DNA from: Lycium barbarum
Taxonomy: Eukaryota; Streptophyta; Magnoliopsida; Solanales; Solanaceae
Reading direction: 5' to 3'
DNA length: 64,000 nucleotides
NCBI RefSeq assembly: GCF_019175385.1
Contig: NC_083339.1
Coordinates: 77,892,307 to 77,956,306, forward strand
In this document: positions 46,468 through 59,953 of the stretch, in pieces
Position numbering within the stretch: position 1 is the stretch's first letter
How the letters are laid out: each line of letters begins with the position of its first letter
Translations under genes and position numbers: made by a program
The notes under the pieces: generated by a model
The model's database searches: none
Told to the model about the DNA's origin: nothing
Seen by the model: the letters and a program-made list of their open reading frames with translations, nothing else

Positions 46468-48816
46468 ATATCAACATCGGTCGATCATATAACCCACACC
46501 TGCGTATCTACGAGCTTCTAATGGAGTGCTAGACATAGGGACGGGACAGGACCCCGTCGTGCCCAAAATATACATATGTACACAAAAGAATAATCAAAAG
46601 CACCTCTGGAACAATGGAGTGCTCTCAAATCAGCTACTAGCTCCTACGAGTTTGGATCAAGATCACCTACTTGTCTACTTGTGGGCATGAACACAACGTC
46701 CAAAGAAAACGGACGTCAGTACGAACATTGTACTGAGTATGAGAGGCATAAATAATAATAATAATAATAATAATACGTCAATGAGATAAAGGAAGCATCA
46801 AATAAGGAGCAACTGTATCTGACTGTCAATTATAAAAGGAATAATGTATGCTGGCTTACTTCATAATCATCATCATATCATATATGCATAAATGTATAAG
46901 TTGCCCATCCATATAGGTACGGTGTGATAATCATTAGCCTGCGTCCAGGCCTCCCACGTCCGGGGTACCATCTCATGCCGTCCACTAGTGGTGCTGCCCG
47001 TGCCATATAGACACGATGTAATCATCTATAAGGCGCCCGCCTTAGCGGTACTGCCCATGCCATATAGGCGCGGTGTAATATCATCAACATGTACTCATCA
47101 TAATGCATGCATAGAATCTCAAAGACAACTATACTTTATCGAGGTGACATAAGGTCGTGAACCCCCGATTCCATTATGGAGCATTTATAAGTATTCTGCC
47201 TCACCTTGCAGGAAATAGCATATAAGGTGAGTGTATACAATAAACGACATCATTAACTACATAGGAACATCATATAATGAACTCTAGAATCTTTAGACTT
47301 AAGCTCATCATCATCGTTATTAGGCTCGTAATGTATCTCTTATCTCATGTTGCTATTCATGAACATAGACTCTTAGCTTTCCGGGATATAGAGGATTCAT
47401 GGAGAAGAAGGAAAAATCATGCCATCGGATTCATGCCATAGAAATAAAGGACTAGCCTCACATACCTTTTTCGTTTAACTAGTCTATCACTTGCTCGTTC
47501 TCCTTTGATGCCCACGTTTTTACCTTCAAGAGAATACACATTAACATTAGCTAATCGATAACATAAACGTGTTTGAACTAAGCAAGAGAAATTTGAGAAA
47601 CATCTCCTTTGTTTCTATTACATTCTCCATATCTTATATCAACTCCCAAGCATCCATAACAACATTCACGATATTATAGGCAACAATCATTATTCATCTA
47701 CATTATCCACATTTCACAATTTCACTTCAATTCCTCCATAATCATGGTCATGGTTCACTATTGCATTTTCTCACATATAATACTTACCCCATGTTCTAAA
47801 TGTCATTTATAGCTTACTTATAATCACCAAATCTCAATATTCATGATTCACTCCAAACTACTACTCAAAATGTCACTATTCACACATTCATGACCCATGT
47901 TCTATCTCTTTCTACAATCCAAGTGTTTCAACTTTTCAATACCTTAAATAACATGGAAATGCCATAAAACTTACCTTTGATAGTGTGGGAATGAGTTTTA
48001 AATGGAAATACTTCACTTGAGCAAATCCCTAGTTCCACTTCCCATGGAATTTCTTGACTTGGATGAACTTTGATGTGTTTCTCACACTTAATTTTGTTGA
48101 TTTGATGAAGTTGATCATCAATTTTTCATGAGTTCTTGTATATGGAGTGTGTGGAAGGTTCTAGAGAATTCTTGAGTTGTGGAGAAGAAAAATGAAATTA
48201 AATAAATGAACTTGGGAGATTCTTTTATAAATTAAAATCTGTCCCGACGTCACTATATGGACACTTATACGGTCCGTATAAGTGACCGTGAAACTGCTCC
48301 AGTAACCATCCCTCTCTATGTCAATTTGACGACACATTATACGGTCCGTATAAATTTATACGGCCCGTATAAGTGACCGTGAAATCACCCCATCAACAAC
48401 TTCATTATGTGACCATTATACGATAGGTTATACGGTCCGTATAATATTATACAGACCGTATAATCGGTCGTATAATCTACCTCTTCTCTGATTTTGGTTC
48501 TCGTCACTTCGTTTGACCTCCAATCCTTATGGAACCTTCTTAACACTTTTTTATCACTTCATTAACAATCTAAGGGACGTTATAACTCTTCTCCAAAGAA
48601 TTATTTAATCAACATACATTGTTACTCGTAAATCCTTTCCGATACATAATGTATGTCTTGCCTTCCTTAACAACTTTCCCCTCCTACTTCTCATGTCTTT
48701 GAAATCTCATTTAGAATCATAAAATGTTATTTCTTACTCATCAAAACATCGAATACGTCACACCCTTCGTCAGTCTATTCACTGTGCATGAGCGGAAAAT
48801 TTTCTGAGGTGTAACA
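46249..48816 (-). repeat. Element A' LTR, left copy (3' LTR)
   Basis: TGTCACGACCCAACTAGGGG ... GAGGTGTAACA. It holds a compound microsatellite (ATCT)n(AT)n(AC)n at 46403-46466, CAGTAC / GTACTG (46716-46734), promoter cassette TTATACGGTCCGTATAA (48255-48480) and antisense TATA (plus ttttata 48223-48229). Confidence 0.93.
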
Positions 48817-51430
48817 TTCTCTCCCCCTTGGTAACATTCGTCCTCGAATGTTAAACTATTCGGGAATTCTACGAAAATTTCACCAGAGTTTCCCCTGTAA
48901 TATGGCGTTACCATCCTGTTACATCAGCCCACAATAATATTTCCTTGTAGGTCCACAACACAATAGCAATATAGTTTGGTCACACACGACCCAAAAACAT
49001 AAAAGAAATCATACATACCTCATAATCTTGATGTTTCGTCTTAAATGTCTTCCGGGCTGAAATAAATGTAGACACTTGGATTTCATATTTTCTTCCGCTT
49101 CCCGAGTCATTCTTCTTGGTTGTTATTTTGCCATGAGACCTTAACTGAGGCCACTTCTTTATTTCGAAGTCTCCGTACTTGCCTATCTAATATGGCAATG
49201 GGTACCCGTACAGTCTCAGATGCCTACTCAATTCATGTTCGTTCATTCACTAGTCATTTGAATCATTTCTGCCCGACTCTCACTCTTTGTTTTAGAGTCT
49301 GTATCTGTCACATCTTAGGGTCCATCATTTCAATCTTTACACTTGTATCCGCTTTATTCGCTTCCCCCTTTTAAGGGTTTTACTTGTACCATTCTCAAAT
49401 CCGTTTCCTCACCTTCAAATCTTGAATTCATATACCCCTCACTATAGTACATCTTATTCATGCCGTTTCCCGTAATCTATAGCTACAATACTTCATATGT
49501 GAAGTCTTAACATACTCACCTTGCAGTCTTGTAACCAAATAATACAACCGATAGTAGCAATCTGAACAAGAATGAATTTTTACTTAGCTCATCTAGTAGT
49601 TATGAGTCAATGTCTAAATCCGCTCCAATTAACAACTTTTGTCCCATAGGGATGCTCACAATAGTAGTAGGTCTAGTCATCCATACCATCTACATAATGT
49701 CAGTTGCCCTCTTCTTCGGCGCTCAAAGTTCACTTGTAACATCATCTTTGTTTTCCAGGGCCTAAGTCTCATGCTCTTTTACTCTTGTGTTGCACTCAAC
49801 ATTGATTTCAAAACCAACCATAATCGTATTGTATTTGTCGTTGATGATAGCTTTACTCTACCGCTTTATCGTCGTACGGTAAACTCATAACTCCTGATCA
49901 TCTTTTTCTTTTCAACTCATTACTTCGTATACTTTACTCGTTCTAACATGGTATAAGATATTCGTAGGAGATGCATTTTCTTTTAATCATAACACGACTA
50001 CTTCTTAAGTGTGCGTACTTTGCGGCGCATTTCCTTCTTTTCCTATTCCCATTCTTATTCCTTTACATTCCTTCCTCCTCCATTTATCTTATTTCCTTCC
50101 GTTTTATAATCAATCCTTTATTCTTCGCACGAGGAACCCTATTCTCAACTTAGTACCGCTTTGTCCTTTAGAATATACTACCTTTGTACCATCCATTCTT
50201 CGCTTCCAAAAATTATTCTGTTCATTCTGATCATCCCCTCTCATCCTTACTATGTTAATCCTTTTTCTAACAATCGTCCTATTTCGTTATTCATCTTTCT
50301 GTATCCAGCTAAAGATATTACTCATACTCTTGATTATACCAATCACAACTACTACTACTTTCCCATATCACTTTTCTCTGATTCCTTTTTCAAGTTGACT
50401 TCCCCCTTTTTGCTGGCTATCATTTCTGTCATTGAGGAACCTCTATGCTGGACTCTCCCTTAACAAAGTCTTATAAGCTTTCTCATCTGCAGCCCCATGG
50501 CTCGCTTGTTGATTTCACACTTGCATTCACTCTTTATTCATATAGAACATGTCACATCCTTAGTTGTTTCCTCGCTATGCTTTGTATTACAGTTCTTGTT
50601 ACGTTCTCATTACACCTTGATCATAATCAACGCTATAGAGTGCCACTTCTTTATCTCGTTCGCAAACCTACTCGTAAAATAGGATAAATCTTGCGAAGTA
50701 AGCATACTCAGCCTGTTATTCTTTCTAACTAGTTCTATTACACTTACCATATAAATTGTTTTACCAACGTATTCCCATTCATAATAACCCTTCATATTCG
50801 TACCTCTATCTCCGGGTACTGTTACTTTATTTTCTAGTAAACTTATCGTATCTTTCTCGTGATTATCCCTCCAATCAATACTTCAGTATCACACTCTATT
50901 GGAGTTACCCTTTCTCTTCCATGTCATGTTTTAGTACTACCAAGAATTTCCCTTTACCGTATCAATGTCGCTCTTATAATGACTGTTACTATCAATTCAA
51001 TAGTGTTTAACTCATCTCGTGTAGTCGTCAATGATACTCCTAACTTAATCTCGTCCTGCCATTACCTTGTTACACAACATCTTCTCTCGTTAGGACATAT
51101 TACAAGCTTATATCTTATCTCCTTTAGATTCTAGGAAACTTTCAGCAGAGTTTCTCTTGTAAGCATAACAATCCCAAACCTGCACATAGCCCAGAAAACA
51201 CGCCCGATGTCTCAATAGGACATATACCGGGACACACATAATACGCGACTCAGCAACACAAGATCACGTACCATTAAAGGATATAAATAATAGAGCTTGT
51301 CTCATAAGTTGTGCCTGTAGACCCTGTCTAGAACTCCAATATATGTATATATATTTTCTACACACGGTCAAGCAACTTATTCATAAATTATGATTCTGGC
51401 TATCACTGGGTCACTAACAAGCGTAGACCT
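48817..51430 (-). other. Element A' interior 3' part: polypurine tract and non-coding domain
   Basis: The minus strand ends with inverted repeat ACATTCGAGGACGAATGT (48834-48851) and purine tract AAGGGGGAGAGAA (48817-48829) against the 3' LTR. In between lie 2.6 kb of pyrimidine-rich plus strand with no pol motif. Part of it resembles interior E (about 26080-26470) and, near the tract, the end of interior D (21600-21720). The plus-strand frames here (49120-51134) are antisense and unsupported. Confidence 0.78.
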
Positions 51431-52400
51431 CTCAATTTGCTTGATTGGCCCAGACTTTTACTCCAACACAGTCAATAACATCAGAAGTAATATATGACGG
51501 CGTAGGACCCGAATCAATCGATGCGTACATATCATAAAAGGATACTGACAATATACCTGGGACAAGATCAGGGGAAGACTCAAGATCCTGTCGCTCAGCT
51601 AACGCATGGATATGATGCTGAGATCCACTTGGACTAGGCGTTCCTTTTTGGTCTCTATCACCACCTACTAACATCTGTGGCCTCGGCCTTAGAGGGCGTA
51701 CCGATGATGAAGAGCCAGCTACCACTCTCGTAGTCCGAACCTTACCTTTACCACGCCTCCATGGGTAGTCGTGCATGAGATGGCCTGGCCGAGCACGGGT
51801 ATAACAAACATCCGAGCCCAAGTGGAACGGTCCCCAATGTAACTTGCGACACTAAGTACATCGTGGTACCGAGGTTCTCGTCTGACTAGAACCACCCCGA
51901 ATCCGAGAACTAGAAACTCTGAGACTCTGGGGTGACCTAGAATAAGTAGATCCATCAAATCTGGGTCTAGGAAACTGCGGAGGAGCACTACCTGTTGAAC
52001 GAATTGAGTGCCTAGAGAATTGTTGCCTCGGAGCACCCCTAAACTCATGATCAAACCCTGAAGAATTAACTCTCTTTCTCCAACCCCTATTACCGTGGCC
52101 CACATCCTGCTGTCGAGCTTGAGCGACTACTAATTGAGTCAGTAAAAGAATAGCCTGTCTCATCGCTTGGCCCGAGGCATCTGGAGGAGGGACTGGGGGT
52201 GCTGGAGCTAAAGTTGAGGCTCCCATCTGATCCTCGAAAGTGGGCGAAGTATGGGAAAACTGAGGTGGGGCCTTATTTTGGGGTTCACTCTCCTCCATAT
52301 CCGTAGATGGCCCCCGTTCAAGCCCTTCTGCAATCACTGCCTTCCCTTCTGGGTTGTGGTAGCTTTTCCTTTCATCAACTTTGTTGAAATCATAGCACAC
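51431..52400 (-). pseudogene. gag: Element A' gag with capsid deleted, decayed knuckle and protease scrap
   Basis: The minus strand from 52400 gives MCYDFNKVDERKSYHN, a Pro-rich stretch (APAPPVPPPDASGQAMRQAILLLTQLVVAQARQQ), then directly SSGFDHEFRGAPRQQFSRHS and QFPRPRFDGSTY, the linker that normally follows the capsid, so the whole capsid domain is missing. A frameshift leads to CYTRARPGHLMHDY, a knuckle with two metal-binding Cys replaced. Then QDLESSPD.V.GILSVSFYDMYASIDSGPTPSYIT keeps the protease active-site region before TGA. No working product is expected. Confidence 0.85.
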
Positions 52401-52565
52401 TATTAAGGAGGAGAAAATCTTATAATACAGCTCTATCGCACGATCTCTTAAGATGAAAGATGGTCATTTTTCCTAAATGCCCTGTAGCCTTCTATTTATT
52501 AGTGTGGCGCGCAGCACACCATAAACAAGACTCTACTAGACACGGCTCGTAGACACTTCCTAGGA

Positions 52566-52584
52566 CTGAACTGCTCTGATACCA
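52566..52584 (-). promoter_or_regulatory. Primer binding site of element A'
   Basis: Minus-strand TGGTATCAGAGCAGTTCAG, 4 bases from the LTR, complementary to initiator-Met tRNA in its first 12 bases. Confidence 0.9.
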
Positions 52585-52588
52585 CTTT

Positions 52589-53052
52589 TGTCACGACCCA
52601 ACTTGGGGCTGTGACAGGTACCCGGGGCTTACCACCGAGCACCACTCATTCTACTACTCATCATACTCAAATCATAAAAAATCATTTTTCATTTGGAAAT
52701 ATAATCAACTTTATACGCATAAGCCCTTCGGCTATCAAAATAATATATATATATATATATACATACATAATAGCAACATCGTGAGACCATATAACCCACA
52801 CCTGCGTATCTACGAGCCTCTACTGGAGTGCTAGACATAGGGACGGGACAAGACCCCGTCGTGCCCAAAATATACATATGTACACAAAATAATAATCAAA
52901 AGCACCTCCAGAATAAAGGAGTGCTCTCAAATCAGCTACTAGCTCCTATGAGTCTGGATCAAGATCACCTCCTTGTCTACCTGTGGGCATGAACACAACA
53001 TCCAAAGAAAATGGACGTCAGTACGAACATTGTACTGAGTATGAGAGGCATA

Positions 53053-53135
<83 letters not shown>

Positions 53136-55155
53136 GTCAATGAGATAAAGGAAGCGTCAAATAAGGAGCAACTGTATCTGACTGTCAATTATAAAAGGAA
53201 TATTATATGCTGGCTTACTTCATAATAATCATCATATCATATATGCATAAATGTATAAGCTGCCGGTCCATTTAGGTACGGTGTGATAATCATTAGCCTG
53301 CGTCCAGGCCTCCCGCGTCCGGGGTACCATCTCATGCCACCCACTAGTGGTGCTGCCCGTGCCATATAGACACGATGTAATCATCTATAAGCCGCCCGCC
53401 TTAGCGGTGCTGCCCGTGCCATATAGGCGCGGTGTAATATCATCAACATGTACTCATCATAATGCATGCATAGAATCTCAAAGACAGCTATACTTTATCG
53501 AGGTGACATAAGGTCGTGAACCCCCGATCCCATTATGGAGCATTTATAAGTATTCTGCCTCACCTTGCAGGAAATAGCATATAAGGTGAGTGTATACAAT
53601 AAACGACATCATTAACTACATAGGAACATCATATCATGAACTCTAGAATCTTTAGGCTTAAGCTCATCATCATCGTTATTGGGCTCGTAATGTATCTCTT
53701 ATCTCATGTAGCTATTCATGAACATAGACTTTTAGCTTTCCGGGATATAGAGGGTTCATGGAGAAGAAGGAAAAATCAAGCCATTGGATTCATGCCATAG
53801 AAATAAAGGACTAGCCTCACATACCTTTTTCGTTTATCTAATCTATCGTTTGCTCGCTCTCCTTTGATGCCCACGTTTTTACCTTCAAGAGAATTCACAT
53901 TAACATTAGCTAATCGATAACATAAGCGTGTTTGAACTAAGCTAGAGAAATTTGAGCAGCATCTCCTTTGTTTCTATTACTTTCTCCATATCTTATATCA
54001 ACTCCCAAGCATCCATAACATCATTCACGATATTATAGGCAACAATTATCATTCATCTACATTATCCACATTTCACAATTTCACTTCAATTCATCCATAA
54101 TCATGGTCATGGTTCACTATTGCGTTTTCTCACATATAATACTTACCCCATGTTCTAAATGTCATTTATAGCTTACTTATAATCACCACATCTCAATATT
54201 CATGATTCACTCCAAACTACTACTCAAAATGTCACTATTCACACATTCATGACCCATTTTCTATCTCCTTCTACAATCCAAGTGTTTCAACTTTTCAATA
54301 CCTTAAATAACATGGAGATACCATAAAACTTACCTTTGATAGTGTGGGAATGAGCTTTAAATGGAAATACTTCACTTGAGAAAAACCCTAGTTCCACTTC
54401 CTATGGAATTTCTTGACTTGGATGAACTTTGATGTGTTTCTCACACTTAATTTTGTTGATTTGATGAAGTTGATCATCAATTTCTCACGAGTTCTTGTAT
54501 ATGGAGTGTGTGGAAAGTTCTAGAGAATTCTTGAGTTATGGAGAAGAAAAATGAAATGAAATAAATGAACTTGGGAGATTCTTTTATAATTAAAATTTGT
54601 CCCGACGTCATTATACGGACACTTATACGGTCCGTATAAGTGACCGTGAAACTGCTCCAGTAACCATCCCTCTCTATGTCAATTTGACGGCACATTATAC
54701 GGTCCGTATAAATTTATACGGCCCGTATAAGTGACCGTGAAATCACCCCCTCAACAACTTCATTCTGTGACCATTATACGACAGGTTATACGGACCGTAT
54801 AATCGGTCGTACAATCTACCTCTTCTCTGATTTTGGTTCTCGTCACTTCGTTTGACCTCCAATCCTTATGGAACCTTCTTAACACTTGTCTATTACTTCA
54901 TTAACAATCTAAGGGACATTATAACTCTTCTCCAAAGCATCATTTAATCATCATACATTGTTACTCGTAAATCCTTTCCGATACATAACGTATGCTTTGC
55001 CTTCCTTAACAACTTTCCCCTCCTACTTCTCATGTCTTTGAAATCTCATTTAGAATCATCACATGTTATTTCTTACTCATCAAAACATCGAATACGTCGC
55101 GCCCTTCGTCAGTCTATTCACTGTGCATGAGCGGAAAATTTTCCGAGGTGTAACA
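52589..55155 (-). repeat. Element A' LTR, right copy (5' LTR, promoter-bearing)
   Basis: TGTCACGACCCAACTTGGGG ... GAGGTGTAACA. Minus-strand layout: TGTTACACCTCGG start, TACGGTCCGTATAA cassette (54610-54800), TATA (plus ttttata 54582-54588), donor ATCAAAG|GTAAGT (54333), hairpin module, acceptor CCCACAG|GTAGAC (52981). Confidence 0.93.
53053..53133. repeat. (TAA)n microsatellite, about 27 units
   Basis: It is expanded in this LTR; the partner LTR has only about eight units (46752-46774). The difference therefore arose after insertion of A'. Confidence 0.95.
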
Positions 55156-55804
55156 AACACAGTCCGATATGGCCTCTACATGCACTGTACAGAAAATAGA
55201 AGACCACAAGGCTACATGATGTTCCCACTATATACAACTGTCTATTGACTTCTAAGGAATATACGCTGTAGCAAAGACAGGACAAGGCCCTACCGTACCT
55301 ATATATCTACATAGCAAAATAGCATACCAAAAAGGGTTGCAGCTCCGGACCAATGGAGCACATTGATCGCGGCTGAGAGGAGATCCTACTAATCTTGACC
55401 GCCCGGCTGGCTACCTGATCCTGCGGGTATGAATGCAACGTCCACAAGAAAGGATGTTAGTACGAACAGTGTACTGAGTATGTAAGGCATGAATAACAAC
55501 ATAATAAGAAGTATGGAACATAACATGAGATAAAGAGATAACCTGTGCATCTGATTGCCTCATAAGGCGGATGTCATGCATGCTTAGCCATTAAAAAACA
55601 CTTTTTCATACCTACGTATATATAATATCATCATCATAACATACTTGGCCTTTTCAGGACTCGGTGTGTAACGTACCCGCCCTTACGGGACTCGGTGTGT
55701 AATGTACCCGGCCCTTATGGGACTCGGTGTGTAATATCAACTGATCAGTGGTTGCACAATAGGTGTCGTACCCGACCGACTATAGCGCGGCTCGGTGTAG
55801 TAAA

Positions 55805-55901
<97 letters not shown>

Positions 55902-56824
55902 TACACAAAGCATGCATGAAAGCCAAATAAAAGTTATAAATACATCGGAGTGACATAAGGTCGGTAACCTCCGATTTTCATTATGGAATTATCATCATCG
56001 CTATATCTCACCTTGAAGGAACAATAATTATGAAGGTGAGATGAACAACAATGAATAAAGTCAAGGAAATCATGAAATGAACTCGATAGTCTCATCATAG
56101 CATTTAAAAGCATAAACTTTGAAACTTCTAGAAATAGGATCATCGTCATCATCATCATTATTGTCATCTTGAAAACATAATCATCTTTAACGTCATAAGA
56201 AACTTTAAGAATCATGAATCTCTAGCTTGTGGAGAAAAGACATTATGAAAAATATGTATGAGTTTACAAGAAAGGAGTCATCATTGTCACCATGATCATC
56301 ATAGAACACATCTTGTTTTTAATGTCATAAAACCCTGGAGAATCATGAACTTCTAGTTTTTCGGAAGCAAGGATGTTATGGATGACATATATGGAATCGT
56401 AATGTTAGAGTTATGCCGTTAGAAAGAAAAGGACTAACCGTACATACCTTTCGGTCTCCGTAGTGACTCAACGGTTATCCTTCCAAGCTCGTAAATCTAC
56501 ATTTAAACCATTCGTACTATGGTTAGGCTCAAGGTCATACACCTATCTCAATTACTTAATTTAATTCCATTTAGAATCTTCCGAAATTCGGGCAGCATCT
56601 CCCCTGTTTATATGCCTAGCCCGAAATCACAATTCAACAACCAACAACCACAACGACCACACCAATATCAACAATAGCATCACCAATACTAATATATGTC
56701 ATGAAACACCTCACATGATGTTTTCCAGATTCTTCAACTAACAAACTCATTATAAGACTGTTTAATATTTTTACCTCCCTAATTAAACCGAAACTAATAT
56801 TAATAAGGAGAGATTCATACCTTA
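55156..56824 (-). mobile_element. Element D2 3' LTR, piece 2
   Basis: It continues the antisense family-D LTR: acceptor-like region (TGCGGGTATGAATGCAACGTCC), AGTACGAACAGTGTACT (55459 onward), GCCTCATAAGGC, CGGTGTGTAA repeats (55660-55740), stem ATCGGAG / CTCCGAT (55944-55975), CTCACCTTGAAGG..GAAGGTGAG (56007-56041), and GTTAATATTAGT.. donor region. It is cut by A2 after CCTTA (56820-56824). Confidence 0.82.
55806..55903. repeat. (AT)n followed by (GTAT)n microsatellite
   Basis: About 34 AT units run into seven GTAT units inside the D2 LTR. Confidence 0.94.
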
Positions 56825-59249
56825 TATTACACCTCGAAAAATTCTCCATTGATGCACAGTGAATAGACTAACGGAGGGCACGAATTATGCGATGTTTCAA
56901 TAAGTAAGAAATAGCATTTGATGACCCTAATTGAGATTGCAAAGACATTTCAGGTAAGAGAAGAAAGTTTGCCAAGGAAGGCAAGGTATACGTTATGTAT
57001 CGGGAGAGATTTGCGAGTAACAAGTTAATGATGAATTAATGATGTTTCAGAGAAGATTTATAGCATACCTTAGATTGTTAATGAGGTGCTAAGCAAGTGT
57101 CAAGAAGGTTCCATAAGGATTTGAGATCAAACGAGTCGACGAGAACGAGTTCGGAAGAACTGGGCATTATACGGCTCAACATACTGGCCGTATAAAATAT
57201 ACTGCTGTATATTCAGCCCAGATGGCCAGCCTCACTGGACCAAATATACGGCCAGACATACGGTCAGTGAAATTTATACGGACCGTATGTTGGTCTGTAG
57301 AAATTGGTCGGGACAGATGGAGTATTATTAATAGGGGATCCGGTTCATTTCATTTCATTTCCTCTTCACTCCCCTTCTCTCTAGAACTCTCTAGAATATT
57401 TATCCACACCTCTCCTACAAGAATTCAAGAGATATTAATGATCAACTTCATGAAACCAAGAGAATCAAGTGTAAGAAACTCATTAAAGTTCAACCAAGAC
57501 AAGAAATCCAAGTGGAAGTGGAACTAGGGTTTTGCTCAAGTGATGTGTTTCCGCCCAAGGTCCATTCCTACACCATCTAAGGTAAGTTTTATGGTCTTTC
57601 CATGTTGTTTGAGGTATTGAGAGGTTGAAAGACATGGATTGTAGAAGGATATAGAAAATGGGTCAAGAATGTGAGAATAGTGATAATTGTGAGTAGTAGC
57701 TTGGATTGAGTCATGAGCCTTGATATGTTGTGATTATGATTATGTTATAAATGACATTTGTAACATGGGATAGAAATTGTATATGAGTGAACGTAATAGT
57801 GTGCTATGACCATGGATATGGATGATTTGAAGTAAATTGGGAAATATGGATAATGTAGGTGAATAAAGACTATCGTTATGATGTTGTGGATGTTATTATA
57901 GATGTTTAGGAGTTGATATATGATATGGGGGAAGTTGTATAAATAAAGGAGATGCTGTCCAATTTTCTCTAGTTTTAGTCAAGCATGCTACTAATGTTAG
58001 TATAACTCTAATGAAGGTAGAAACGTGAGCATTGAAGGAGAACGTTAAAGCGATAGAATAGTTGAACGAAAAGGTATGTAAGGCTAACACTTCTTTCAAT
58101 AAGGCATGGTTCTTTGGCCATATATCTATTCTTTCATAAGCCTATGATATCCTCCAAATGATTCTATCTCTAAAGCTACTAAAGCTCATGATTCTCGTTG
58201 TGTTACGATTCTATGAAATTCCTTATATGATGAGTGATCCTCTAAGGATAAATGTAATAAAACTATGATAGTAATGATGTCAAAGATTCTTATGAGCTCT
58301 TACGTATATATGTTATGTATGACTATTATGTAACCCCGAGCTTATATGTCCGGGTATGATATGTATTGCACACACACCACTGCAGTTGGGTACGGATAAC
58401 CCTGAGCCTTGGTAGGGCCAGCTATGTATAATCACCGAGCTTTGCCATGGCCGGGTATGTGAAACACCAATTCTTCAAGGTCGGGTATGCTATGAATATG
58501 AATATGAATATGTATATGAATATGTAAATAAATATGAATATGAATATGGATACGGAATGTAAATGAGTACGAATACGAATACGGATACAGATATGGATGT
58601 GTGTGCACAACCACGTATTAGAAATGGAAGGTCCCTATGAAAAACAAGTAAGTGCTTATGACGATGGTTCTACTACCTCCCATCTTACGCTATTTCTTAT
58701 GTTGTTTATTATGCTTCTATAATGATGTTGATCATGCTTTACATACTCAGTACATTCTTCGTACTGACATCCTTTTGTTTGTGGACGCTGCGTCATGCCC
58801 GCAGGTGGACAGGGAGACAGGCTTGATCTGTAGCTTTATTGCTCAGGGACTACGTAGCGGAGTTCCATTTCATTCGGAGCTACGACTTTTGGTATCTATT
58901 CTTTTGTGTACATACTTATGGGCATGGCGGGGTCCTGTCCCGCCTATATGATATGACATACTCTCCTTAGAGGCTCGTAGACATGTGTATATGGCTAGAT
59001 GTATTTGGCTTTGTCGGCTTATATTTTGGATATCATTTTGATAGCCTCGTCGGCTTATGTACATTGTTGTGGGAATAGTTGTTAATGGTAATATAAATGT
59101 ATCGTTACCCAATGGAAATAGTATGAATGATGGATAGAAAGTATGATTTAGCTATGTGGCTCACTAGATGTAATGTGAATATATGATAAGAGGTGCCCAG
59201 GTGGGTTAGCACCGGGTACCCATTGTGGCCTTCCAGTTTGGTCGTGACA
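56825..59249 (+). mobile_element. Solo LTR A2, family A, sense, nested in D2 LTR
   Basis: It starts TATTACACCTCG (TG decayed to TA) and ends GGTCGTGACA, 2425 bp, flanked by a perfect duplication CCTTA (56820-56824, 59250-59254). Contents: TACGGTC / GACCGTAT cassette (57165-57300), donor CTAAG|GTAAGT (57582), hexamer array (58493-58600), CAGTAC / GTACTG (58748-58766), acceptor CCCGCAG|GTGGAC (58804). Confidence 0.92.
58493..58600. repeat. Degenerate GAATAT hexamer array
   Basis: About 17 units grading from GAATAT to GAATAC/GGATAC; the decay gradient suggests an old expansion. Translated frames here are artefacts (HIHIHI, YSYSYS). Confidence 0.9.
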
Positions 59250-59953
59250 CCTTACTCTCTCTTATATTGTAATATCTTCACTTTCCACCTTGAATTTGAG
59301 CCAGAACTCATCGCTATACGATTTTATAATCATAACTATATACTGCCTGGACCAGAATCCAGGGATTATACTTGAGTTGCGTTAAAATTTGGTGTGTGGG
59401 AGTTGGTGGAGGATTCCAGAAATTTGGAGATGTTTTTCAGAGATGGCTTTGAAGAAAATAAGGGGTTAACCCCTTTTTATAACATTCTAGGCTCGGGTTG
59501 CACCGATCTAAAAATTGGTCAGCGCGTTCGCGCTGGGTTGTCTGTCAACCCTTTTGCGCGTTCGTGCCACCTCCTTGCGCATTCGTGTAGAGCATTTTCC
59601 TGGTCTGCCAGCCCAGCTTGTAACGTCCATATCTCCTTGATCTGATACTGTGTCGACAAGCAGTTTATTACGTCGGAAACTATACTTCGTGAACTTCACT
59701 TTAGGCTTTTGCTTTGCCTCAAAACTCCTCGTATACTAAAATATATGTTTCCTCCAAGTTGGGCCAAAATTGACCTTCACATTTTCTGCATGGTTCCAAC
59801 AAGCTTAATTTCTTGGGTTCACTTACCCTTCGATCCTTCCATAGCTTATTATATGAACATAAACCCTTATAACTATAAGATAAACACGTATAATTTCATA
59901 TGCCTCCTGAAAGGTAGCTTGAATCTCAACATACAAAACTATGGGTTGTAACA
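59250..59953 (-). mobile_element. Element D2 3' LTR, piece 3 with promoter
   Basis: The LTR resumes after A2. It has antisense TATA (near 59472-59480, GGGGTTAACCCC beside it), family cassette GCGCGTTCGCGC with decayed copies (59520-59590), and ends GGGTTGTAACA at 59953 (sense TGTTACAACCCATAGTTTTG, matching D at 21735). Confidence 0.82.

Larger units (their letters stand above)
46249..55155 (-). mobile_element. Element A': full-length family-A LTR retrotransposon lacking pol
   Basis: The 8907-bp element is flanked by a perfect 5-bp duplication AACAC (46244-46248, 55156-55160). LTRs at 46249-48816 and 52589-55155 are about 2568 bp and nearly equal, with differences mostly in microsatellites. 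It carries a minus-strand primer site, a deleted gag, a protease scrap and polypurine tract, but no RT, RNase H or integrase. It is non-autonomous and inserted in the D2 LTR. Confidence 0.94.

Noticed and set aside
49120..51134. Cluster of plus-strand frames that look like hydrophobic, membrane-type proteins
   Set aside because: Antisense to element A'. The pyrimidine-rich strand yields Leu/Phe/Ser-rich peptides by composition, with no start context or family motif.
57896..58099. Minus-strand frame in A2 as a gene
   Set aside because: Antisense within a solo LTR, with no matching frame in A1 or the A' LTRs.
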